This document shows positions 42,118 through 50,755 of a DNA stretch of 64,000 bases, piece by piece. Every line of letters starts with the position of its first letter. Position 1 is the first letter of the stretch. This stretch comes from SAR92 clade bacterium H921 (lineage in GTDB: Bacteria > Pseudomonadota > Gammaproteobacteria > Pseudomonadales > Porticoccaceae), in contig JAOALD010000001.1 of the NCBI GenBank assembly GCA_025153755.1, positions 744,001 to 808,000 on the forward strand, read 5' to 3'. Under the pieces are notes generated by a model that saw only the letters and a program-made list of their open reading frames with translations, was not told the DNA's origin and did no database searches. The translations under genes were made by a program, and so were the position numbers.

Positions 42118-42444
42118 ATGATTGATGGATACCACGAACTGTCAGACCTGCTATTAGATGTAGAGAAAGAAATGCATAGGATGGAGCTATGGCAATCTCA
42201 AAGCCCCTCGCCACAGGCTCTGGCCAGCGTCGAACCCTTTGCTATAGACCAGCTATCGTTTAGCCAATGGCTTCAATTTTTATTCTTACCAAGAATGCGC
42301 GAGCTTATTGAAAGTGGTGCGCCTTTGCCGAAAAGTAGCAGTATTGCACCTATGGCCGAAGAATTTTTCAAAGCGCAAAACGCAGAGGCTGCGGCCATTA
42401 TTTTAAAACTGGCCGCAATAGACCAGCTGATCAGTACTTCTTAG
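42118..42444 (+). CDS. yqcC: YqcC family protein (DUF446)
   Basis: The 108-residue protein belongs to the small all-helical YqcC family. Family features are the N-terminal ELSDLLLDVEKEMHRMELW helix, the PFAIDQLSFSQWLQFLFLPRM core and the SIAPMAEEFF segment. In many gammaproteobacteria it lies beside truC; here it follows the dinG-like gene. The function is unknown. It converges on deaD, with 30 bases between the stops. Confidence 0.88.
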   Translation: MIDGYHELSDLLLDVEKEMHRMELWQSQSPSPQALASVEPFAIDQLSFSQWLQFLFLPRMRELIESGAPLPKSSSIAPMAEEFFKAQNAEAAAIILKLAAIDQLISTS

Positions 42445-42474
42445 CTAACAGGGTTAAGGCTATAGAAGCTAGCC

Positions 42475-44487
42475 TCAGCTTTTAGATTTCTTGGGTTTCT
42501 TGGTGTAGGTTTTTTTCTTTTTAATTGGGCTAGAGCCATCAGTGTTAGGCTTGCCAGCGTAAGACTTCCTGTCACTGGAGGTTCTTTTGTCAGCAGAGTC
42601 CTTTGCGTAACTGCCACCGGCTTTTTTCTTACCTGACTTCTTGGGCGGCATTTGGCTTTCTGCTGTACGCTTTTTTGTGACATCGCGACTAATAGTTTTG
42701 TTATCGCCAGTAAAGTCCTTCTTCTCCTTCTTGCTGGCCTTTTTTCCATAGGCACCGCCAGCGGGGGCAGCTCCACCATTGTGAACGCTAATGCGCATGG
42801 GCTTGGCGCACACGCGCACCTTTTGCAGGTGGGTCAGTAGTTCGGAAGGCATGCCCTCTGGTAGATCTACAGTGCTGTAATCATCATGCAGTTTAATCTC
42901 ACCGATATACTGGCTGCTGATATCTGCTTCATTAGCTATAGCACCGACAATATTACTTGGAGAAACACCATCGTTATGACCTACTTCCAAACGGTAAGTG
43001 ACCATGGCAACGTTGGGGTCTCTACCCGACTTATCAACCGATTCGCGCTTTGGACGTCCGCTGCGCTCTTTGTGGTCTGCACCGCGATCGTTACGATCCT
43101 TGCGGCCATCTCGTTTGTTATCTCTGGGATTCGGGGCTCTATCACTACGTGACAATGACGGCGTAGCTATAGCATCTAGACGCGGAAATAGCGGGCGGTC
43201 TTTTTGGTTTTCAAAGGCCAGTGCTGTCGCCACATCAGTTATGTCGAGTTCGTTATCTGTTACTAGCTTCTCAATTAATGAACGGAACTTATCCAATTTT
43301 GGATTTTCCATAGTCTTCATTAGCTGATCAGTAAACTGCTGAATACGCAAGCCGCTTACTTCCTCATTGCTTGGCATAGTCAGAGGCTTGATAGACTGGC
43401 GGGTTGATTTTTCAATCGACCGCAGTAGGCGATTTTCTTTCGGGGTGATAAACAAAATAGCCTTGCCATCACGACCGGCACGTCCGGTACGACCAATGCG
43501 GTGGACATAGGACTCATTGTCATAGGGAATATCAAAGTTGATCACATGGCTGATGCGTTCAACATCCAGACCACGGGCAGCAACATCAGTGGCCACAACC
43601 ACATCAATCTGACCTTTTTTCAAACGGCTGATAGTACGCTCGCGCAATGCCTGACTCAAATCGCCATTAAGTGCCGCAGATGAAAAACCTCTAGCTTCAA
43701 GGCGCTCGGCAATATCCACTGTTGAAGATTTGGTGCGCACAAAAATAATCATGCCATCAAAGCTTTCTACTTCGAGGAAACGAGTAAGGGCATCCATCTT
43801 CTGATGGCTCTTAACAGTGACGTACTGCTGTTCAATGCGCTCGACAGTTTTAGTTTTGGCTTCAATACTAACTGTCTCAGCATCACCCAGATACTTGGTA
43901 GTAACACGGCGAATCGCAGGGGGCATAGTTGCGGAGAAAAGAGCGCGCTGACAGTCATCAGGGGTTTTGGCTAGAATAGTTTCAACATCATCAATAAAGC
44001 CCATGCGCAGCATTTCGTCGGCTTCATCAAGAATTAAACCGCGCACCTGGCTAAGATCAAGACTGCGACGGCGCAAATGGTCAAGCATACGACCGGGCGT
44101 ACCTACTACAACCTGCGCGCCGCGTTTTAAACCGCGCAGCTGGCCAGCAATGTCAGCACCGCCATAAATAGGCAGAACATGGAACCCTTTAATATGTTTT
44201 GCATAACTTTGGAATGCCTCAGCAACCTGAATCGCTAGCTCGCGAGTTGGTGTGAGCACCAGAATCTGCGGTGTTTTTTGTTTTTCATCCAGTTGACTCA
44301 AAAACGGCAAGGCAAAGGCTGCGGTCTTACCAGTACCAGTCTGGGCAGTGCCCAGTAGGTTTTTACCGGCCAGCAGAATAGGAATACTCTGCGCCTGAAC
44401 AGGGGAGGGCTGCTCGTAGCCGAGTTGCTTAACGGCTTTGAGAACGGGGACGGAAAGACCCAGTGATTCGAAGTCAACAGATGACAT
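42475..44487 (-). CDS. deaD: DEAD-box RNA helicase DeaD/CsdA
   Basis: This ATP-dependent RNA helicase acts in ribosome assembly and mRNA remodelling, especially in the cold. Motifs in order are the Q motif with GYEQPSPVQAQSIP, Walker A AQTGTGKTAAFALP near residue 50, DEADEML near residue 155, SAT near residue 187 and HRIGRTGRAGRDG near residue 330. A DbpA-type RNA-binding domain follows at about residues 490-575 after an Arg/Asp-rich linker. The last 90 residues are a low-complexity Lys/Ser/Gly tail (KKKKTYTKKPKKSKS at the end), longer than in E. coli CsdA. Total length is 670. Confidence 0.95.
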   Translation of the reverse strand: MSSVDFESLGLSVPVLKAVKQLGYEQPSPVQAQSIPILLAGKNLLGTAQTGTGKTAAFALPFLSQLDEKQKTPQILVLTPTRELAIQVAEAFQSYAKHIKGFHVLPIYGGADIAGQLRGLKRGAQVVVGTPGRMLDHLRRRSLDLSQVRGLILDEADEMLRMGFIDDVETILAKTPDDCQRALFSATMPPAIRRVTTKYLGDAETVSIEAKTKTVERIEQQYVTVKSHQKMDALTRFLEVESFDGMIIFVRTKSSTVDIAERLEARGFSSAALNGDLSQALRERTISRLKKGQIDVVVATDVAARGLDVERISHVINFDIPYDNESYVHRIGRTGRAGRDGKAILFITPKENRLLRSIEKSTRQSIKPLTMPSNEEVSGLRIQQFTDQLMKTMENPKLDKFRSLIEKLVTDNELDITDVATALAFENQKDRPLFPRLDAIATPSLSRSDRAPNPRDNKRDGRKDRNDRGADHKERSGRPKRESVDKSGRDPNVAMVTYRLEVGHNDGVSPSNIVGAIANEADISSQYIGEIKLHDDYSTVDLPEGMPSELLTHLQKVRVCAKPMRISVHNGGAAPAGGAYGKKASKKEKKDFTGDNKTISRDVTKKRTAESQMPPKKSGKKKAGGSYAKDSADKRTSSDRKSYAGKPNTDGSSPIKKKKTYTKKPKKSKS

Positions 44488-44992
44488 TAATTTACCTGTG
44501 GTTTGGGAGCTCTAGACCCCGGCTTGTGAGGCGGCGGAGTATACGCCTAAGTGACTAATTTTTATAGGGGTTTTTAGGTTATTTTTATGGGATACAGGAG
44601 GCTTCTCGTGCAGCCTCGGCCGCGCCGCTAAAAGGCAAACAACTATTAAGTCGGGCAGCGGTCAGTCTAAAATACTAACCTGCAGCGCTGATTAAGTCTG
44701 AACCAGCCTGTCGCTGTTGGTCTGCTCTGTGGTGTTGCGTCTAAATGTACTGCTATTGCCCGCCCCGGTTGACCCGACTGTAAAAAAGTCCCCTTGATAG
44801 GCGCATATTGCCAATCAGCTTCTATCATATTGCTCGTCTAAAGCAGGGCAGTGACACATTAGCCCCTGCCCCTATTTGCACGTACTATCAGGTAGATAAA
44901 TGCTCCGTATACCATGTCCTAGCTACCCTTACGTCAAAAACTCGGGTTAAATAACAGCTCGATTCCCATCAAACATGCTAAAGGAAACCCCC
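44488..44992. other. Divergent intergenic region deaD / histidine phosphatase
   Basis: About 500 bases hold no gene I can support on either strand. It must include the deaD promoter and leader; cold-shock helicase mRNAs often have long 5' leaders, so part of it may be transcribed. A small hairpin with arms GAGGCT (44598-44603) and AGCCTC (44612-44617) is visible, and another with GGGCAG and CTGCCC near 44847-44874. Confidence 0.35.
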
Positions 44993-45685
44993 ATGAGTGA
45001 GTTACACCTTGTTCGCCATGCCCAGGCCTCATTTGGCGCCGCCAATTACGATCAACTCTCAGAGCTAGGTCACAGGCAGTCGCGCTGGTTAGGCGATTAT
45101 ATGGCTTTGCGTGGGATGAAGTTTGACCGCTTCGTAGTTGGCGATATGGTGCGTCATCATGAAACCATGAATGGTATCTGCGCCGGCATGGGCGTCGATA
45201 GCTCAGACCGCTTAGTAATTCCTGGGCTTAACGAATATAACTTTGTCGCCATGACTGACTCCTATACTCAGGCCAATGGCGATGATCCCCTGATCAAGGC
45301 CATCGCTGACAATCCTGACGATAAACGGCATCATTTCCGGCTACTGCGCAAAGTGCTGAGCCTGTGGACCCAGGACCGAGTAGACAACGTGCCCGAGACC
45401 TGGGCAGAGTTTAAGGGCAGAGTGCTCGATGCCCAGCAGCAAATTATGGCCATGGCCGACAGTGGCAATCGTATTTTGGCGATCGGCTCTGGTGGCTCGA
45501 TCAGTACGTTTGTGGGGTTGGTAATAGGCATTCCGGATGAGAACGTCTTTGATTTAAACCTGCAGTATAAGAATACCGCAATTAGCCATTTTTTCTTTAA
45601 TAAGCAAAAGATGAATTTGACTGGGTTTAATGGCATACCCCATTTGGATACTAATGAGATGGAGCAGTATGTGACCTATGGGTAG
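44993..45685 (+). CDS. Histidine phosphatase (phosphoglycerate-mutase-like) family protein
   Basis: The 230-residue protein has the branch-1 histidine phosphatase signature [12 protein letters not shown] at its N-terminus, where the second His is the phospho-acceptor, and the [14 protein letters not shown] segment. A late [13 protein letters not shown] segment stands where the second catalytic His normally lies (usually a SHGG-type motif) but has no His, so activity may be altered. Start 44993 is chosen for AAAGGAAA upstream; the frame also opens at 44975. The substrate is unknown. Its 3' end overlaps the opposing RelE-like remnant. Confidence 0.8.
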   Translation: MSELHLVRHAQASFGAANYDQLSELGHRQSRWLGDYMALRGMKFDRFVVGDMVRHHETMNGICAGMGVDSSDRLVIPGLNEYNFVAMTDSYTQANGDDPLIKAIADNPDDKRHHFRLLRKVLSLWTQDRVDNVPETWAEFKGRVLDAQQQIMAMADSGNRILAIGSGGSISTFVGLVIGIPDENVFDLNLQYKNTAISHFFFNKQKMNLTGFNGIPHLDTNEMEQYVTYG

Positions 45686-45846
45686 CTGCTTTTATAAACG
45701 CTAGACCTATGCCCGATTTTGATCACTTGAATCACAAGCTTGGAATCCTGAATTTCATAGATTATTCGATATAGCCCAACGCGCACTCGATATTGCTGCT
45801 TGTTGGAAAGTTTAAGGCATCCCTATTATGTTGGGTGCTCCGCCAG
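45676..45846 (-). pseudogene. RelE/ParE-type toxin remnant (C-terminal part)
   Basis: On the minus strand, 48 codons from 45822 to the stop at 45676-45678 read as the C-terminal half of a RelE/ParE toxin: [16 protein letters not shown] followed by [20 protein letters not shown] and GHRSSVYK. The arrangement YRVRVG-x-YRIIYEI and the late GHR-x-x-VY are diagnostic. Immediately upstream, two adjacent in-frame stops (45823-45828) interrupt the frame at the point where the family normally has Pro-Arg-Pro-x-Gly. The codons before them (LAEHPT) still fit the family, and beyond that the frame becomes DUF2806 sequence. There is no start codon and no antitoxin, so it is a dead fragment. Confidence 0.8.
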
Positions 45847-46194
45847 CATGCCTCTATCTGAAATATTACTGCACTTTTCAAAAAAGTGGGTGATCCAGGC
45901 GTCTTTTATTCCTTCTGGTCTCGAACTCTCATTCAGTTAAGGTATGGTTAGAGCTAATATGGTTTCTTTGTTCTCTTGTTTCTTTCTCGGTAAATTCATG
46001 CCTCTACCCCTCTTTGTTCACTTTCTGAAATTTCAATATTACTTACGGCTTTGATTCTGTCAGTCTCAGCTTTAGCACGACGTTTTATTCGAGTTGGTTC
46101 GTATAACACGCAAACTACGTTCTCACAGATTTCCATCAGTTTGGTAGTTGGCGCTGACACCCCCTATGTTGCTCAGGTTATTTTCATTACTCAT
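45847..46194 (-). pseudogene. DUF2806-domain gene remnant (N-terminal part)
   Basis: The minus strand from ATG 46194 (AGGA seven bases upstream) reads MSNENNLSNIGGVSA. After a frameshift near 46150 it continues TKLMEICENVVCVLYEPTRI and KRRAKAETDRIKAV with the Glu-rich stretch typical of DUF2806 proteins. A second frameshift near 46000 leads to RKKQENKETILALTIP, an in-frame stop at 45937-45939, and SSRPEGIKDAWITHFFEKCS with NISD. These correspond in order to the conserved KKQENIE, ALP and DWITNFF-ISDE blocks of that family as I remember it. The rest of the gene is missing and the frame runs into the toxin remnant. Confidence 0.72.
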
Positions 46195-46446
46195 TTTTCA
46201 TCCTATTTTAGGTTTTGCCCATAAATTGCGTCTTATTAAAGATAGACCATCTTAATCATTGTTATGTAATAAAAAGGATATCGATAAGCTTGTTCCATAC
46301 CTTTTAACCTTCTAAATTTAAAATTGAATTAGCTCAAGAACCCAACAGTCCCATTTCCTCTAGTTGCCCAGGGTTCCAAGCGTTAAACTACGGCGCAATA
46401 TTTAAAACCAATAACAACGAATAACTGACAAATAAGGAAACGAACA
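46195..46446. other. AT-rich spacer upstream of the SDR gene
   Basis: About 250 AT-rich bases between the DUF2806 remnant and the SDR gene carry no supported feature apart from an AAGGAAA ribosome site about 13 bases before the SDR start. Confidence 0.4.
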
Positions 46447-47214
46447 GTGACTACAGAATTTGATATGAGCGGCAAGGTCGCCATGGTAACCGGCGCATCT
46501 AGTGGTTTTGGGGTGCATTTTGCTAAGATTTTGGCGGCTCGTGGCGCTAAGGTTGTGGTGGCGGCCCGTCGTGTTGAGCGGCTTGAGGCGCTGGTGGCCG
46601 AGATTGTAGGAGATGGCGGCGAGGCGGTTGCTGTTGCCATGGATGTGACGGATTCCGGGTCTATTATTACGGCCTTTGATCAGGCTGAGGCGGCGTTTGG
46701 CACTGTGACTATGTTGGCCAATAATGCCGGTGTGGCTGAGGTGCGTGCGGCGCTGAAGATTGATGAGGATAGCTGGGACCGAATGATCGATACCAATCTT
46801 AAAGGGGTCTGGATTGCGGGACAGCAGGCGGCTAAGCGTATGATCGAGGCTGGCGTGAGTGGCAGTATTGTTAATACAGCATCTATTTTGGGCCTGCGCG
46901 TGTCCTTTGGTCAGTCGAGCTACAGTGCGTCGAAAGCGGCGGTGATTCAACTGACTAAGTCTATGGCGCTGGAGTGGGCGGGCAAAGGTGTGCGTGTCAA
47001 TGCGCTGTGTCCGGGCTACTTTTTGACTGAGATGACACAGGATGCGTTTGAGTCGCCAGAGGCCCAAGCTTTCTTGAGTTCTTCCCCTGCAGGTCGCCCT
47101 GGCGAGATGGATGAGATGACTGCGCCATTTTTACTATTGGCCAGCGATGCCGGTTCTTATCTACATGGTGTTGCATTACCGGTGGATGGCGGGCAATCTA
47201 TAGGCCGCATGTAA
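46447..47214 (+). CDS. Short-chain dehydrogenase/reductase (SDR) family oxidoreductase
   Basis: This is a classical SDR of 255 residues. The NAD(P)-binding TGASSGFGVHFAK loop is at the N-terminus, NNAG follows near residue 93, and the catalytic set includes the Ser in NTASILGLRVS, then YSASKAAVI (Tyr and Lys) near residue 158. The C-terminal PVDGGQSIGRM is typical of FabG-like members. Ala/Arg at the end of the second strand (VVVAARRVERLEAL) suggests NADPH preference. The start is GTG with AAGGAAA upstream. The substrate is unknown. It looks more G+C-rich than the spacer before it. Confidence 0.85.
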   Translation: MTTEFDMSGKVAMVTGASSGFGVHFAKILAARGAKVVVAARRVERLEALVAEIVGDGGEAVAVAMDVTDSGSIITAFDQAEAAFGTVTMLANNAGVAEVRAALKIDEDSWDRMIDTNLKGVWIAGQQAAKRMIEAGVSGSIVNTASILGLRVSFGQSSYSASKAAVIQLTKSMALEWAGKGVRVNALCPGYFLTEMTQDAFESPEAQAFLSSSPAGRPGEMDEMTAPFLLLASDAGSYLHGVALPVDGGQSIGRM

Positions 47215-47244
47215 CATTGTTTAAACTGCTCCCATGGAAATGCT

Positions 47245-47880
47245 ATGAGTCTTGGAGATAATCGCAGAGAATACGACTACGGGACGCTATCCCGAGAGTC
47301 GTTGCTGGATAATCCTTTTGATCAATTTAACCTATGGATGGATCAGGCAATGGCGGCCAACATCCAGGATCCCACCGCTATGAGCGTGGCCACGGTAAGC
47401 GCCGAGGGCAAGCCTTGGCAGCGCATGGTATTACTCAAAGGCTTCGATGAAGGCGGCTTTGTTTTCTATACTAATCTCGGCAGTCGCAAGGCTGTGGAGA
47501 TTGAGGGCAATGGGCAGGTTAGTCTGCATTTTCCCTGGCTCCAGCTAGATCGACAGGTGATTGTGGGCGGCACGGCACAGCGGCTGTCGACCGCCGAGGT
47601 GACGAGCTATTTTCTCAGCCGCCCCAAGGGTAGTCAGCTTGCGGCTTGGGCCTCCAAGCAGAGCAGCCCTGTTAATTCTCGTCAGGCGCTGGAGACTCAG
47701 TTTGAACAGGTAAAAGAAAAATTCTCTGAAGGTGAGATCCCACTGCCAGACTTTTGGGGCGGCTACCGGGTGGTGCCTGAAGAGATTGAGTTTTGGCAGG
47801 GCGGTGAGAATCGGCTCCATGATCGTTTTCGTTTTAAGCGTGAAAATCATCAATGGGATGTTGCTCGCCTGTCTCCATAA
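47245..47880 (+). CDS. pdxH: Pyridoxamine/pyridoxine 5'-phosphate oxidase PdxH
   Basis: PdxH is the FMN enzyme that makes pyridoxal 5'-phosphate. The 211-residue protein has the family N-terminal [21 protein letters not shown], the FMN-binding [19 protein letters not shown] and [10 protein letters not shown] segments, and the C-terminal signature [20 protein letters not shown] with HDRFRF. It follows the SDR gene by 30 bases and might share its transcript. Confidence 0.96.
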   Translation: MSLGDNRREYDYGTLSRESLLDNPFDQFNLWMDQAMAANIQDPTAMSVATVSAEGKPWQRMVLLKGFDEGGFVFYTNLGSRKAVEIEGNGQVSLHFPWLQLDRQVIVGGTAQRLSTAEVTSYFLSRPKGSQLAAWASKQSSPVNSRQALETQFEQVKEKFSEGEIPLPDFWGGYRVVPEEIEFWQGGENRLHDRFRFKRENHQWDVARLSP

Positions 47881-48007
47881 TTACGTGGGCGGGGCTGCAC
47901 AGGTGATGTGCACGGTTCCTGTTATATAGTATTTGGCAATGGCTAGGACAAGCAGGTTAACCCTGATACGGGATGTTGGAGAGACTAATCTGTTATCTCT
48001 TTGTCGC

Positions 48008-48511
48008 CTAGGGTTGGTACCTAATAGCGGTAACTATAAAACACCTATCTCCGGCGGGTGTTTTAACATTGGCGTCCTCATCTATAGATTTACCGACCAG
48101 GGCACGGGCCATAGGTGAGTCGATGCTGATCCAGTTTTGCCCTGGGTCGATTTCATCTGAGCCTACCAGTCTGAATGTTTGCTCGTCGCCGCTATCGGCA
48201 TCCTCTACCGTGACCCAGGCGGCAAAATATACTTTGCTTGGATCTCTTGGTATATCTTCGACAATAGTGGCGTCCTCTAGGCGTTTGGTGAGATAGCGTA
48301 CGCGGCTGTCGATTTCTCGCAGTCGACGCTTGCCGTAGATATAGTCACCGTTCTCTGAGCGATCACCATTTTTAGCCGCTTCGTGCACTACTTGGGTGAC
48401 CTGAGGCCGTTCGACTTTCCATAGTTCGCGCAGTTCGGCCCGCATTTTTATAGCGCCTTCACCGGTGATATAGGGAGAACTTTTTGGCCTTGGTGGACGA
48501 TAGCGGCCCAT
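48008..48511 (-). CDS. greB: Transcript cleavage factor GreB
   Basis: GreB stimulates RNA polymerase to cut backtracked transcripts. The 167-residue protein starts MGRYRPPRPKSSPYITGEG, as GreB does. It has the N-terminal coiled coil with the catalytic acidic tip (AAKNGDRSENGDYIYGKRR) and a C-terminal FKBP-like domain ending in VKTPAGDRCFIVTAIRY. Longer spacing and basic residues at the N-terminus favour GreB over GreA. It lies three bases after the S9 peptidase gene on the same strand. Confidence 0.93.
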   Translation of the reverse strand: MGRYRPPRPKSSPYITGEGAIKMRAELRELWKVERPQVTQVVHEAAKNGDRSENGDYIYGKRRLREIDSRVRYLTKRLEDATIVEDIPRDPSKVYFAAWVTVEDADSGDEQTFRLVGSDEIDPGQNWISIDSPMARALVGKSIDEDANVKTPAGDRCFIVTAIRYQP

Positions 48512-48513
48512 AA

Positions 48514-50418
48514 CTAGGTTTTGTCCAGTAGATTGAAAACATTTTGATAAAAGGCCAGTTCCGATTCCATGGCACGAATAATATTATTGGATTTTCTAAA
48601 ACCATGGCCTTCATCGGCAAAGGTCACATAGGCTACCTGAATACCTTTGTCTTCGAGCAGCTTGACCATCATCTCGGCCTGATTGGGCGGCACGACTTTA
48701 TCCTTTAAGCCCTGCAAGAATATCACTGGGCAGTCGAGACCTTCGGCATGATGTATGGGTGAGCGCGCCAAGTAAATATCTTTGCGCTCTGGGTAGGGGC
48801 CAATAAGACTATCCAAATAGCGTGACTCAAATTTATGTGTATCGGTGGCCAGAGTTTCAAGGTCACCAATACCATAGAGGCTGGCACCAGCTCTAAAAGT
48901 GTCAGTAAAAGTCAGGGCTGAGAGCACCGTATACCCGCCGGCACTGCCACCACGAATAAGGCAGCGCTCGGGATCTATTTTATGTTGCTCAGTTAAATAC
49001 CTAATGGCCTGTTGAGTGTCTTCAACATCGGCAATACCCCAGGTACCTGCTAATGCTTGCCGGTAGCTACGTCCAAAGCCGGTGCTACCGCGATAGTTAA
49101 TATCAACTACGGCAAAGCCTCGGTTAGTCCAGTACTGAATTTTGAGGTTTAGTCCGCTGCTGGTGGCGCCTGTTGGCCCCCCATGGCACATAGCTATAAC
49201 CAGAGGTAGTTCATTATCTTGGCCACAGTAATTTGCACTGGTAGGTGGATAATAAAATGCGTGTACCTGCTGGTTATCACCACTTGGAAATAAAATAGAC
49301 TCGGGTTGCGCTATGTCCGCTTGATCCACTTCCAGAGTTGAGGGTACATAAGTTTGACTACACCGGCCCTGGCTACTAATACCTATAATCTGATTGGCTA
49401 GGGCAGCGGCTCCGGCGACCAAATACATTGAGCCCTTATGGCAGGTGACGGCCTGCATGCTAGTGTATTGGTGATCGATCGTGGTTAATATGCTACTGGC
49501 GATATCAATGAAACTGCTGTACCAGATACCATTTTTAGTCCAGATGCAGGCTATGGTGTTGGCATCAAGAAAGTCAAAGGTGGTCATACCTAGTTGCCAT
49601 AAGGGAGTGGCAAATTCGGCTTGCATTTCTAGAATTGGAATACTTTTGCCATTTTCCAGGCGGTAGATGTTCCACCAGTTATTTTTGTCAGACACGTAGT
49701 AAAGGCTATTGTCTGGTGACCAGTGGGGCTGAAAAATAGCTTGGTTATTATCGGCGCCCGCAACCAACGTCTTATCTGTAAGATCGCCATCGGTAATACT
49801 AGCCTGCCAAAGTTGCGTGGTATCCCAGGGCATATTGGGATGGGACCACTGGATCCAGCAAAGTTGGTTCTGATCGGGGCTCAGTCGTGGGTAGGCATAA
49901 AAGTCAGCACCAGAAACGAGCTTCTTGATTATCGCGCTACCAGAGTTGAGAGCAATGGCCGCTAAATAATTTTCTGCTTCTTGACGTTCATCATTATGTT
50001 CTTCGCATACAGCAATCAGGCGTTGATTTTGACTGTCCAGCATGAGATCTGCGAAGCGCCATGGACCCTCAGCAGTAATTGCTTGAGGGGTTCCTTTGTC
50101 GTTAAGCGATAGCCTGTAGACGCGCTGATCACTGGCATTGACAAAGTATAGGTGATCATCATCTAAGGCGTAGGCCATGCCGCCATATTCATGCACCTTG
50201 CTGTAATGGCTGTAGGGGGACGGTAGCACATCAGCAATCCTACCATTGCCGTCGCGGCACATAATGACGTTGCGGCCCGCTTCCCATGGGCGACCTTCCA
50301 CCCAGTAAAGTGAATCGCCATGGGCCTGCACAAAGTTTAGGCTAGGGGCTGCGCGAGTTATCAATTCAGCGCTAATAGTTGAGGGCCAGCTGCCGAAAGA
50401 TCTCTTGGTTATTGCCAT
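48514..50418 (-). CDS. S9-family (prolyl oligopeptidase-like) serine peptidase
   Basis: The 634-residue protein has an N-terminal beta-propeller-like region (to about residue 370, with repeated Trp/Asp-rich blades) and a C-terminal alpha/beta hydrolase domain. The nucleophile is in RGGSAGGYTVLSAL, the Asp in FLQGLKDKVVPPNQAE and the His in DEGHGFRK, so the triad is complete. No signal peptide is seen, so it is probably cytoplasmic and acts on short peptides. The frame also opens at 50442, but 50418 avoids overlap with yciH and has GGCGGGCGG upstream. Order on this strand is yciH, peptidase, greB. Confidence 0.88.
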   Translation of the reverse strand: MAITKRSFGSWPSTISAELITRAAPSLNFVQAHGDSLYWVEGRPWEAGRNVIMCRDGNGRIADVLPSPYSHYSKVHEYGGMAYALDDDHLYFVNASDQRVYRLSLNDKGTPQAITAEGPWRFADLMLDSQNQRLIAVCEEHNDERQEAENYLAAIALNSGSAIIKKLVSGADFYAYPRLSPDQNQLCWIQWSHPNMPWDTTQLWQASITDGDLTDKTLVAGADNNQAIFQPHWSPDNSLYYVSDKNNWWNIYRLENGKSIPILEMQAEFATPLWQLGMTTFDFLDANTIACIWTKNGIWYSSFIDIASSILTTIDHQYTSMQAVTCHKGSMYLVAGAAALANQIIGISSQGRCSQTYVPSTLEVDQADIAQPESILFPSGDNQQVHAFYYPPTSANYCGQDNELPLVIAMCHGGPTGATSSGLNLKIQYWTNRGFAVVDINYRGSTGFGRSYRQALAGTWGIADVEDTQQAIRYLTEQHKIDPERCLIRGGSAGGYTVLSALTFTDTFRAGASLYGIGDLETLATDTHKFESRYLDSLIGPYPERKDIYLARSPIHHAEGLDCPVIFLQGLKDKVVPPNQAEMMVKLLEDKGIQVAYVTFADEGHGFRKSNNIIRAMESELAFYQNVFNLLDKT

Positions 50419-50419
50419 A

Positions 50420-50743
50420 TTAGCCGCCCGCCAATTTGACATTATGACCGAGTTTTTCTAGCTCGGCTTTAAGCTTTTCGCGGTGGTCACCTTGAATTTC
50501 AATCACGCCATCTTTAACCGTGCCCCCGGTTGAACACTTCTGCTTGAGTTGTTTGGCCAAGGTTTTAAGATCGGCCTCTGCCAGACCAATGCCGGACACT
50601 GTGGTGACACCCTTGCCCTTACGACCCTTGGTTTCACGACGAATACGCACGGTTCCGTCGGTCTCAATGACTTGGGGAGACTGTGTGTTGGTAATGCGAC
50701 CGGCATCGGTTGAATAGACCAGTCGCGATTCTTTATTGACCAT
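50420..50743 (-). CDS. yciH: SUI1/eIF1-like translation factor YciH
   Basis: This is a 107-residue SUI1-domain protein, the bacterial relative of eIF1. The conserved block RRETKGRKGKGVTTVSGIGL is at about residues 33-52. The LKQKCSTGGTVKDGVIEIQG segment follows, then GDHREKLKAELEKLGH. In E. coli YciH has been linked to start-codon discrimination and stress. It heads the yciH-peptidase-greB set. Confidence 0.92.
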   Translation of the reverse strand: MVNKESRLVYSTDAGRITNTQSPQVIETDGTVRIRRETKGRKGKGVTTVSGIGLAEADLKTLAKQLKQKCSTGGTVKDGVIEIQGDHREKLKAELEKLGHNVKLAGG

Positions 50744-50755
50744 GGGGAATCTCGG

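Noticed and set aside
46402-47067. 221-codon minus-strand open frame over the SDR gene
   Set aside because: Shadow of a strongly supported SDR gene; the peptide is His/Arg-rich and unlike any family.
47881-48007. Open frames across the pdxH-greB gap
   Set aside because: Short frames with no ribosome site or family features; the gap is only 127 bases between convergent genes.
48038-48064. Inverted repeat AAAACACC...GGTGTTTT taken as a terminator
   Set aside because: It lies within the last codons of greB, whose C-terminus there matches the family, so it is coding sequence first.
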